A DNA stretch of 64,000 nt from Streptosporangium sandarakinum (GTDB lineage Bacteria > Actinomycetota > Actinomycetes > Streptosporangiales > Streptosporangiaceae), in assembly GCF_013409935.1 (NCBI RefSeq), contig NZ_JACCCO010000001.1:3658001-3722000 (forward strand), given 5' to 3'. The notes under the pieces are model-generated. The model was not told the origin of the DNA. It did no database searches and saw nothing but the letters and a program-made list of their open reading frames with translations. The translations under genes were made by a program, and so were the position numbers. How positions within the stretch are numbered: position 1 is the first letter of the stretch; every line of letters starts with the position of its first letter. Positions 55,260 through 62,741 of the stretch are shown here, piece after piece.

Positions 55260-57194
55260 TCAGCAGGTTCGCCAGCGCACCGTCGTGGTCACCGAGTCGT
55301 CGGGGCCGAACACGGTCAGGGGGGCGGAGACGGAGGCGGGGACCCCGCACCACTGGCGGACCCGGAGGGCGCGCAGCGCGATCACACTCGTCTCGCCCTG
55401 CCGCAGCGTGCCGCTGGACGGGGTCACGGCCAGTCCGGGAGCCGAGATCCGCCACTCCAGCGGCTCGCCCGTGAGGGTGAGGAGCAGGCTGCCCTGTCCG
55501 AACTCGTCCAGCGTCACGACGGGCGGCACGCGCAGCCGCCCGGCGAGCCCGCCCGAGGGTGCGGGGGCGGTGCCGGCGGCCGTGGGCGGGGCGGTCTCGG
55601 ACCCGGTGGCGGCGGACGACTGCAGGGGACCCGCCGGGTCCTCGGAGCCGATGACCGGCCCGAGGAGGCTCATCCCGGTCAGCGTGCCGGCCGTGCCCGC
55701 GACCACGATGATGGCGACCTTGATCGTCGTGGTGCGGAGCCTCGTCCCGGCCCACGACATCGCCTCGGCGAACCGGACCCCGGCTCCGAACCGGATCCCC
55801 TCCGGCCCGTCGTCCGGTCCGTCGTGCGTCCCGGCGTCCGTCCCCGCCCGCGTGCCGCGCCCGCCCGGCGGGGTCCGGCCGGTGACCGCGGGCATGGAGG
55901 GGACGGTGGCCGCCGCGTCCTGCGTGCGGGTCTCCCGCGTCCACGACTGGGAGAGCAGGGCGTTGTAGAGCGGGGTGTCCTGGCCGGGTGGGGGCGGGGA
56001 CGGCGGCCGGGTCTTCGGCGGTGACGGCGGCGCGGGTGTGGAGCGGTCCGGGAGGGCCGGCCGGTAGGGGTTCCTGGAGCGGTCCTGGCGCTCGGGACGC
56101 GGCGCGGCGCGGTCGGCCTGCTGCCGTTCGGGGCGGACCGGCATGTAGGGGGGCCTGGCGCGACCCGGCCGGGGACGCCGTACGGCGATGCCGGGCATGG
56201 TGTCCTCCTGCGACCTCGGCACCGGGCCGGGATCGGCCGCTCCGGCTCCGGCGGTCTCCGCGGACGGCGGCGCGACGGGTGCGGGGGGCACGGCGGACGC
56301 GGCGGACGCGGGGGGTGCGGCGGGCGCTGTGGGCGCGACCGGCGCGGGCATGGGAGCCGCGGGAGCGGTGGATGACGCGGGTGCCGCGGTTCCCGGGCCG
56401 GTCTCCCCGCCCGGTGGCGGGGTCGGGGCGGCGGAGGCGGCCCTCGGCGCCGGCGGCCGCGTGGCGGGCCGGAGGGAGTCCAGGAGTCGCTGCCTGACCT
56501 CGGCGGTCAGCGGCGTGACCCGGGGGTGGGCGATCATCTGCGGGACGGTGTAGCGGATGTTGATCGGCCGCGTGCACACGGTGCACCGCACCATGTGGGA
56601 CAGCAGGTCCTCGCGGGCCTCCGCGAACTCCGTGGCGGGCGGGACCGTTCCCGCGCGGGGGAACACGCGCTCGGCCAGCGGGGCGAGGTCGGGGCAGGTG
56701 GAACGGCCGTGGGCGAGGGAGTCCAGCCCGCTCACGAGGGTCTCGATCAGGTCCTGGGTGCGGGTCGTGAGCCCGGGGACCTCCTCCATGGAGATCGACA
56801 GCGCGTGGACGAGGTCCTCGGTGGTCAGCTCGTGCCGGTACATCAGCCGGAGCGCCTCTGCGCCCAGCGGATCGACGATCGTCCAGGCGCGCTCGATCAG
56901 CCGGCGTTCCGGCATTCCCGGCATGTCAGCATCCGGCACGTACCCCGCCCGGTAGCCGGGCGAGATACGGCACTCCCGCCGGAGGAAGGCCAGCAGGCGC
57001 CCCCGGGGCGTGACACCCAGGGGCGCCGGTCCGCTCCGGCACGCGGCCAGCGCGGACGACGCCGCCGCCACCGCCCGGTCGGGCGGGAGGTGGCGGACGG
57101 CGTAGTCGATCAGGTGTGCGCCGTGCTCGCCCACCCAGGCCGCGGCCTGGCCGGGACCGAGCACGGCGCGCCCCGCTCCGGGGGACGTGCTCAT
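55260..57194 (-). CDS. Sigma-like domain, zinc motif, membrane span and exodomain in one protein, 644 aa
   Basis: Residues 15-160 are helical and sigma-like: 'HGAHLIDYAVRHLPPDRAVA', 'GRLLAFLRREC', and a degenerate region-4-like HTH 'ALRLMYRHELTTEDLVHALS'. At 200-207 is HMVRCTVC, the H-x3-C-x2-C motif of zinc anti-sigma (ZAS) proteins. A 250-residue Pro/Ala/Arg-rich linker follows, then a span (about 488-512, 'TTTIKVAIIVVAGTAGTLTG') and an exported beta-rich domain ('VVTLDEFGQGSLLLTLTGEP', 'GLAVTPSSGTLRQGETSVIA') with two cysteines. So cytoplasmic regulatory-type and extracytoplasmic parts are joined in one chain. ATG 57194 overlaps the upstream stop by 4 nt. Sigma activity is unproven; the N-terminus may only be sigma-derived. 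Confidence 0.75.
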   Translation of the reverse strand: MSTSPGAGRAVLGPGQAAAWVGEHGAHLIDYAVRHLPPDRAVAAASSALAACRSGPAPLGVTPRGRLLAFLRRECRISPGYRAGYVPDADMPGMPERRLIERAWTIVDPLGAEALRLMYRHELTTEDLVHALSISMEEVPGLTTRTQDLIETLVSGLDSLAHGRSTCPDLAPLAERVFPRAGTVPPATEFAEAREDLLSHMVRCTVCTRPINIRYTVPQMIAHPRVTPLTAEVRQRLLDSLRPATRPPAPRAASAAPTPPPGGETGPGTAAPASSTAPAAPMPAPVAPTAPAAPPASAASAVPPAPVAPPSAETAGAGAADPGPVPRSQEDTMPGIAVRRPRPGRARPPYMPVRPERQQADRAAPRPERQDRSRNPYRPALPDRSTPAPPSPPKTRPPSPPPPGQDTPLYNALLSQSWTRETRTQDAAATVPSMPAVTGRTPPGGRGTRAGTDAGTHDGPDDGPEGIRFGAGVRFAEAMSWAGTRLRTTTIKVAIIVVAGTAGTLTGMSLLGPVIGSEDPAGPLQSSAATGSETAPPTAAGTAPAPSGGLAGRLRVPPVVTLDEFGQGSLLLTLTGEPLEWRISAPGLAVTPSSGTLRQGETSVIALRALRVRQWCGVPASVSAPLTVFGPDDSVTTTVRWRTC

Positions 57195-59155
57195 GAGCCC
57201 GAGTACTCGCCCTGGTCCTGCTCGACCTGACCCGGTTCGACCTGGTCCTGCTCGGTCTGGCCCGGTTCGACCTGGCCGGTGCCGGGCTGAGCGGGCTGGA
57301 CGTCGGACGGGTCGGTCACCACGAGCTCCAGGTTGCGTTCGGGAAGGCCGGTGAACTTGGTCCAGTTGCTGACCTGGCCGGGAGCCGGGTCGGCGTACAG
57401 CCAGCGGACGAACGCGGGCCACGCGCACGAGTCACGCGGTACCGCGAAGCCCCTCCGGGACGTGTCCAGGTTCGCGAGCTCGTCCTCGGAGTAGTTCCGG
57501 CACTCGGGGGTGCCGGGCGGGGCGATGTTGAGGTCCCACACGCCGTTCTCGTCGGTGTAACGCATGTTCTTGTCCAGCCCCAGGGCCTCCTGGGCCCGCC
57601 GCATGAGCTCCGGGTCCCGGAAGATCGGCAGGGTGGAGGCGGAGGGGTCGGGGGCCTCGCTTCGGGGCGCGGACCGGTCCGCCGGAGGCCGCGCGTCCTG
57701 GCCGGTCGGCGGGACGTTGTTCGGGTCGGCGTTCGGGTCGGTGTTCCGGTCGTTCGGCGGGACCGCGTCCTGGCCGGTGGGCGGGAGCGCGTTCTGGTCG
57801 ACCGGCGGGAGCTGTGTGTCGTCGGCGGGCGGGAGATGGTCCTGGGGAGAGGGCAGGGGGACCGGGGTGATCCGGGCGGAGGGCCGCGGGTCCACCGGCT
57901 GCCGGGCGGAGCTCGCCGGCTGCGGGGCCGGGTTCGCCGGCGTCGACGGGCCCGCGGGAACGATCGGCCTCATGGTGCTGTTGGGCGCCGCCGGGGTGAG
58001 GACGCCGGTCGGCCGCGTGCCGATGGGCGCGTCGGAGGGCCGGTTCGCCGTGCGCGGGTCGGCCGGTGGCTGGGTCGCCATGCGGCGGTCGGCCGGTGGC
58101 TGGGTCTCCACCCGGGGGGCGCTCGGTGGCTGGGACGCCGTGTGGGGGTTCCCCGAGGGCCACGCCTTCACCCGCGGGTCGGCCGACGGCCGGCCGGATC
58201 GCCGGTTCCACCGCGACCGGTCGTTGGGCGAGGGCTGGGCCGTACGGATCGAATAGCCGTCACGCGGGGAGCGGCCCCGATGGTCGTGGTCGCCCTTCCG
58301 GGGGGAACGCGGGTACGCCGACGGCGGCGGGGTCCGGGAGCCTTCGGACGGCCGCGCCACGTCGGGCCCGTCCGAGGGAGGGGTGCCGGGTCCGTTCGAG
58401 GGAGGGGTGCCGGGTCCGTTCGAGGGGCGGGCGTCGTTCCGCGGGGAGGGAGGCGGCGGAGGAGGCGCGATGACCTCCTGCTTCTGCTCGGCGGCCGGCT
58501 GCTGGATCTTGCTGCCGTTCTCGGAGAGGTTGCGGCCCACCTGCTCCGTCGGGGCGGGCTTGGGAGGCGGCGGCGCTTTGGGGGCGGGGGCCTGCGGCTG
58601 GGCGGCCACCTGGCGGGTGTTCGCGGGAGGCTGCTGCACAGGGGCGGCGTCCTGCTGCTGCGCGCGCGGGGCGGCCGGCGGGTTCGGCACGGGCTGGGTC
58701 TTCGTCTTCTCGCTGGCCTTCGGCGCGGAGCTCTCCTTGGGGGGCGGAGCCGACTTGGCGGCGTTCTCCGGAGTGCCCGGGCGCAGCAGTGCACCGACCG
58801 CTCCCGCCACGGCCGGGAGCGCGACGCAGCCGCTCGCCCCGCCCGCGATCGCGTGTCCGTCGGTGGTCGCGGCCAGGCAGACCTTCGTGTTGCCGGTGGC
58901 GGCGCCCTGGGCGGCCTGGCCGCCTCCGGAGAGCCGGCCCGCGCCGGACGCCCCCAGGGCGGTCCAGGCACCGATCCGGTCGTCCAGGCGGTAGGTGCCC
59001 GCGACCAGGCGCATCCCTCCTGCTTCGGAGGGGCCCGCGGAGTCGGACCGAGTGGCGATGACGGCTCCCAGCCCGGCGCCGGCCCCGAACACGCCGATCG
59101 CGACACTGGCGGTGATCACCGTCGCGCGTGAGGCCCTACGTGAGGGTGTCATCAT
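57191..59155 (-). CDS. Membrane-anchored Pro-rich protein with C-terminal domain, 654 aa
   Basis: Signal anchor at 12-34 ('TVITASVAIGVFGAGAGLGA'), a small domain with two cysteines ('KVCLAATTDGHAIAGGASGC'), then about 400 residues rich in Pro, Gln, Asp and Arg with repeated 'PPADRRMATQPPADPRTANR'-like units and 'NGPGTPPSNGPGTPPSDGP'. A folded C-terminal module (about 520-620) has 'MRRAQEALGLDKNMRYTDEN', 'PGTPECRNYSEDELANLDTS' and 'RDSCAWPAFVRWLYADP', and the end repeats 'VEPGQTEQDQ'. It looks designed to span the wall and present the terminal module. ATG 59155 follows GAGGA; stop overlaps the next gene. Family not recognised. Confidence 0.72.
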   Translation of the reverse strand: MMTPSRRASRATVITASVAIGVFGAGAGLGAVIATRSDSAGPSEAGGMRLVAGTYRLDDRIGAWTALGASGAGRLSGGGQAAQGAATGNTKVCLAATTDGHAIAGGASGCVALPAVAGAVGALLRPGTPENAAKSAPPPKESSAPKASEKTKTQPVPNPPAAPRAQQQDAAPVQQPPANTRQVAAQPQAPAPKAPPPPKPAPTEQVGRNLSENGSKIQQPAAEQKQEVIAPPPPPPSPRNDARPSNGPGTPPSNGPGTPPSDGPDVARPSEGSRTPPPSAYPRSPRKGDHDHRGRSPRDGYSIRTAQPSPNDRSRWNRRSGRPSADPRVKAWPSGNPHTASQPPSAPRVETQPPADRRMATQPPADPRTANRPSDAPIGTRPTGVLTPAAPNSTMRPIVPAGPSTPANPAPQPASSARQPVDPRPSARITPVPLPSPQDHLPPADDTQLPPVDQNALPPTGQDAVPPNDRNTDPNADPNNVPPTGQDARPPADRSAPRSEAPDPSASTLPIFRDPELMRRAQEALGLDKNMRYTDENGVWDLNIAPPGTPECRNYSEDELANLDTSRRGFAVPRDSCAWPAFVRWLYADPAPGQVSNWTKFTGLPERNLELVVTDPSDVQPAQPGTGQVEPGQTEQDQVEPGQVEQDQGEYSGS

Positions 59156-59182
59156 GAACGTTCCTCTTCTTTCGGTGGTACG

Positions 59183-60601
59183 TCAGTCGCCGTGGCCCTC
59201 CAGGACCTCGCTCCAGTCGCCCAGCACGCGGACGGGATCGGGGGAGCCGGCGGGGGGGATGTAGGTCACGTACATGCGGCCGTAGGAGGCCCGCGCCGAG
59301 TGCGCGAAGGACCTGTTGCCGGTGCGCACGGCCGCCGCCCCCTTCAGCGCGACCCGCGCCCCCGGCCGTTCGACCTTGCGCGTGTCGGTCGAGCGGGCCC
59401 CGTACCAGACCAGGGCGCCCCCGTCGGCGGTCCGCAACGCGCGCACCGGGCCCTCGGGCAGGTACGACAGCGTGAGGCTCCAGCCGGCGTCCTCCAGCTG
59501 GGCGCGCTCCTCCTGCCAGAACAGCGCGATGTCGCTGGTCCACGGCCCGTCGGCGAACATCGGGTCGATCTCGGCCCGCTCCATGCTCGCCAGGTGGGCG
59601 TCGACGACCTGGCGCGGGGTGGCGACCAGGCCCGTGGCGTTCTCGGACAGGCTCGTGGCGTAGCCGTCGTCGTCGGTCGCGATCACGGGGAACCGGTCGG
59701 GGGTGGGCCGCGTGTCGGCGGCGGAGGCCACCAGCCGCCAGCCGTCGGGGGTGGAGCTCATCAGGTCGGCGACCCGGCCCACTCCGGGCTTGGTGGAGAT
59801 CGCCACGAACCAGTCGGGGCGGCCCGCGACGTGGCGGGGGATCCACACACGCGGGTTGGGCCATATTCCCGCGGCCACCGAGCTGCCTTCCATCTCCGCG
59901 GTTTTGAAACCGGCCCGGGTCATCTGCACCGCGAGACCGCCCTCCAACTTGCCCATCGCGGCCTGGTCGAGGTCTCGCTGGGCGGCCGACAGCCCGCGCT
60001 GGTAGTCGCTGTGGATGCGATACGCCTGTTTGGCGGTGAGCTGGGCCGAGCCGCCCTTGGCCGAGGAGTCGGCCGGGGAGGGGGAGGAGACCGGGGGAGG
60101 AGGCACCACCGCCCTGGTCTCCGTTCCCTCGCCGGCGTCGGTCTTGGGCGCCGTGGACGGCGGAACCGCGGGTTTCGTACCGGCCTTGCCGGGCTTGTCG
60201 TTCTTCTCGGGTTTCTCGGGTTTCTCCGGTGTGCCGGACGAGCTGGGAGCGTCCGGCTCGGGGGACGAGGCGGGGACGGAGGGAGAAGGGGACGAGACGG
60301 ATTCCGACGGGGAGGCGGAGGCCGGGGAAGACCTCGGCCCCCAGTCCGCGTCGGGCGGCGCGGATGACGGATCCGCGGCCAGCGCGCCGGGGCGAGGGGT
60401 GTTCGAGGTGGTCAACCAGACCCCCGCGCCGATCAAGATCACCAGAATTGCACCGAACAGAATGAGCTTCCGTGGGTCGAATGCGAGCAGCCGCGACGGG
60501 TGCCAGTCCGACAGGTGATCGAATTCCTGTCCACGGGAAGATCCTGCGGGGTAGGCGGAACCAGCGTTCCTATCTGGGAAATCTGATGCGCGCCATGACA
60601 T
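59183..60601 (-). CDS. Membrane-anchored exodomain protein, first gene of the envelope operon, 472 aa
   Basis: Cytoplasmic start (1-44), one span (45-64, 'KLILFGAILVILIGAGVWLT'), a Ser/Pro/Lys-rich linker with 'PEKPEKPEKNDKPGKAGTKP', then a globular domain (about 185-472). The domain has 'AYRIHSDYQRGLSAAQRDLD', 'VWIPRHVAGRPDWFVAISTK', 'RFPVIATDDDGYATSLSENA' and 'YGRMYVTYIPPAGSPDPVRV'. It resembles a domain seen in actinobacterial lipoproteins of unknown role (of the kind numbered DUF8094), judged by eye. ATG 60601 has no ribosome site; TAATAT (60610-60615) ends 8 nt upstream, suggesting a leaderless operon mRNA. The next gene starts 27 nt after its stop. Confidence 0.75.
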   Translation of the reverse strand: MSWRASDFPDRNAGSAYPAGSSRGQEFDHLSDWHPSRLLAFDPRKLILFGAILVILIGAGVWLTTSNTPRPGALAADPSSAPPDADWGPRSSPASASPSESVSSPSPSVPASSPEPDAPSSSGTPEKPEKPEKNDKPGKAGTKPAVPPSTAPKTDAGEGTETRAVVPPPPVSSPSPADSSAKGGSAQLTAKQAYRIHSDYQRGLSAAQRDLDQAAMGKLEGGLAVQMTRAGFKTAEMEGSSVAAGIWPNPRVWIPRHVAGRPDWFVAISTKPGVGRVADLMSSTPDGWRLVASAADTRPTPDRFPVIATDDDGYATSLSENATGLVATPRQVVDAHLASMERAEIDPMFADGPWTSDIALFWQEERAQLEDAGWSLTLSYLPEGPVRALRTADGGALVWYGARSTDTRKVERPGARVALKGAAAVRTGNRSFAHSARASYGRMYVTYIPPAGSPDPVRVLGDWSEVLEGHGD

Positions 60602-60929
60602 AGGTCCAAATATTAGACTGACCGTGATCCATAGGGAAGGTAAAGGGGGCGGGTAATCATCACTTATGGTTATTAGGTTTTAATTAGTTCTTAATTCTTA
60701 TAAGTGACTGTCCGAAATCCCGGCCCGCTGGCCCGTTCCATGGGTGGCGGACGCGTCCGGGCCCCGCCGGCCGGCCGTGACGGGTGCGGCGTCCTGGGGG
60801 TTCGGCCTTTCTTGTTATCCAATGTTCATCTCCGGCGGGTTTGACGTTCCTCTTGTAGTGAATTGCCACTCTTGTGGGGGATCGCCGTACCGACGGGCGG
60901 CGCCGCATTCACGGTTCCGGCCTCGGCTC
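60602..60929. other. Intergenic region with an AT-rich core
   Basis: No coding frame supported. About 60652-60712 is extremely AT-rich for this genome, with TTTTAATTAG, TTCTTAATTC and the palindrome CTTATAAG (60697-60704), framed by CACTTAT (60661-60667) and ATAAGTG (60700-60706). It lies 50-110 bp upstream of the operon promoter and is a candidate binding site for an Lsr2-type silencer or an upstream activator. The remainder to 60929 shows nothing I recognise. Confidence 0.55.
60610..60615 (-). promoter_or_regulatory. -10 box of the 60.6-50.7 kb operon
   Basis: On the minus strand TAATAT is followed by 8 nt and the ATG at 60601. No good -35 is visible at 17-18 bp. Confidence 0.45.
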
Positions 60930-62522
60930 TCAGGCCGGCGACCGATATGAACGGCCTTCGTATTCCGGGCCGCCGGGGTGCGCCCCGCCTCGGTCGTCGA
61001 GGACCACCTCGGGGATCACCTTGGGGACACCGCGCAGGGCGAACAGCACCGCCACCGCGAGAAGCGCGAGAAGCGCGGCGGCGGTCAGCACCGTCAGCTG
61101 CATGGCGGTGACGAACGTCCGCCGTGCCGCCCCGGTGACCGCCCCGGCCAGCGCCGGAGGCAGGGCGGCCGCGGTCTCCAGCGCCCCGCCGAGCGACTCG
61201 CCGATCTGACGCGCCGCCTCCGGCGGCACCCCGGAGGGCAGTTCCAGGCGGCCACGGTAGACGCTGTTCAGCACACTTCCCAGTACGGCGATGCCCAGCG
61301 CGCCGCCCATCTCCTGCGCGGTCTCCGCGATCGCGGACGCCGCGCCCGCCCGTTCCCTGGGCACCGAGGCCAGGACGGTGTCATTGGTCACCGTGAAGGC
61401 GAGGCCCGTGCCGGTGGAGGCGACCAGCATCGCGGCCAGGAGGTACGCGTAACCGGTGCCGGCGTCCATTCGGCCGTACATGAGGAACCCCGCGGCGGTC
61501 ATCGCCAGCCCCAGGGCGGCGACCCGGGCCCGGCCGACGGTCATGACCAGACCGGAGGCCAGGGTCCCGCCCAGCGCCGCCCCCAGGCCGCCGGGCAGGC
61601 TCGCCAGCCCGGAGACCAGCGGTGACCAGCCCCGGACGAGCTGGAAGTACTGGGCGAAGGTGAGGGACGACGCGAGCATCGCGAAGACCCCGATCATGTT
61701 GGCCCCGATCGCCCCGGAGAAGGCGCGGCGGCGGAAGAGCCGGACGTCGATGAGGGGCTCGGCCAGCCGCGTCTGGCGCCGGACGAACAGGATGAGCGCG
61801 GCGGCGCCGAACGCCCCCGCCCCCCAGACCTCCGCTCCGGTGACGCCGTCGTGGGCGGCGGTCTTCAACGCGTAGATCACGGCGACGACGCCCGCGGCGG
61901 ACAGCGCCACGCTCATCGCGTCGATCCGGCCGGGGCGGGGGTTGCGCGACTCGGGGAGCACGAAGGCGCCGGCCACCACGACCAGCGCGGCCACCGGGAC
62001 GTTGATCAGGAAGACCGAGCCCCACCAGAAGTGGTCGAGCAGGAGCCCGCCGGCCAGCGGACCGACGGCGAACCCCAGCGCCGAGACGCTGCTCCAGACG
62101 CCGACCGCGGTGGCCCGCTCCCTCGTGTCGGTGAAGACGTTCCGGATGATCGACAGTGTGGACGGCATGATGGTGGCGCCCGCGACACCGAGCAGCGCCC
62201 GGGCCGCGATGAGCCACGCCGGGGTCGGCGCGTACGCGGTCAGCGCCGAGGCCGCCCCGAAGGCGGCCATGCCGAACAGCAGCAACCGCCGCCGCCCGAT
62301 CCGGTCACCGATGTTGCCCATGGTGACGAGGAGCCCGGCCAGCGCGAAGCCGTACACGTCGGCGATCCACAGGAACTGGGTGGCGGAGGGCCGCATGTCC
62401 TCGGCCAGCCTGGGCGCGGCCAGGTGCAGCACCGTGAGATCGACGGAGAGGAGCAGTATGGCGAGGCAGGCGATCACCAGCGTGCCCCACCTGCGTGACG
62501 GGGAGATCGTGGGGGAGGTCAT
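60930..62522 (-). CDS. MFS drug-efflux-type transporter, DHA2 (14-span) family, 530 aa
   Basis: EmrB/QacA-type major facilitator. Seen: 'LLLSVDLTVLHLAAPRLAED' in span 1 (motif D1), loop 2-3 'NIGDRIGRRRLLLFGMAAFG' (motif A), 'RALLGVAGATIMPSTLSIIR' (motif B) and 'GFAVGPLAGGLLLDHFWWGS' (motif C, antiporter motif). The segment 'TNDTVLASVPRERAGAASAI' and long C-terminal half with 14 spans are typical of actinomycete efflux pumps of the LfrA/SmvA kind. Acidic and His-rich tail. ATG 62522. Substrate unknown; a neighbouring repressor gene is not seen. Confidence 0.93.
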   Translation of the reverse strand: MTSPTISPSRRWGTLVIACLAILLLSVDLTVLHLAAPRLAEDMRPSATQFLWIADVYGFALAGLLVTMGNIGDRIGRRRLLLFGMAAFGAASALTAYAPTPAWLIAARALLGVAGATIMPSTLSIIRNVFTDTRERATAVGVWSSVSALGFAVGPLAGGLLLDHFWWGSVFLINVPVAALVVVAGAFVLPESRNPRPGRIDAMSVALSAAGVVAVIYALKTAAHDGVTGAEVWGAGAFGAAALILFVRRQTRLAEPLIDVRLFRRRAFSGAIGANMIGVFAMLASSLTFAQYFQLVRGWSPLVSGLASLPGGLGAALGGTLASGLVMTVGRARVAALGLAMTAAGFLMYGRMDAGTGYAYLLAAMLVASTGTGLAFTVTNDTVLASVPRERAGAASAIAETAQEMGGALGIAVLGSVLNSVYRGRLELPSGVPPEAARQIGESLGGALETAAALPPALAGAVTGAARRTFVTAMQLTVLTAAALLALLAVAVLFALRGVPKVIPEVVLDDRGGAHPGGPEYEGRSYRSPA

Positions 62523-62704
62523 GGACGCAGCGTCGCGGGTCTCTCCTACGGCCGGCTGACCGGACGCTGACGGGCCTCCGACGGCCCGTGGACCACGGTC
62601 CGGGCGACGGTGACCTCTGACCGCGGGTGGCTCGCGGTCCGGGCGGCGGCGATCCTTCGACCGTGAACGGCTCGCGGTCCGTGGGGCCTTCGGCGAGGCG
62701 CGAA

Positions 62705-62733
62705 CCGCGGTCCGGCCGGCGGCCGGACCGCGG
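62705..62733 (-). terminator. Hairpin terminator after the AfsR-like gene
   Basis: CCGCGGTCCGGCC (62705-62717) pairs perfectly with GGCCGGACCGCGG (62721-62733) with a GGC loop, starting 9 bp beyond the stop of the 62742 gene. Confidence 0.8.
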
Positions 62734-62741
62734 CGTGCGGG

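Noticed and set aside
50708..60601. Type VII secretion or conjugation locus
   Set aside because: The MinD-like ATPase and bitopic proteins are reminiscent, but no FtsK/SpoIIIE-type ATPase, EccB/D/E, mycosin, WXG100, VirB4 or TrbL gene is present.
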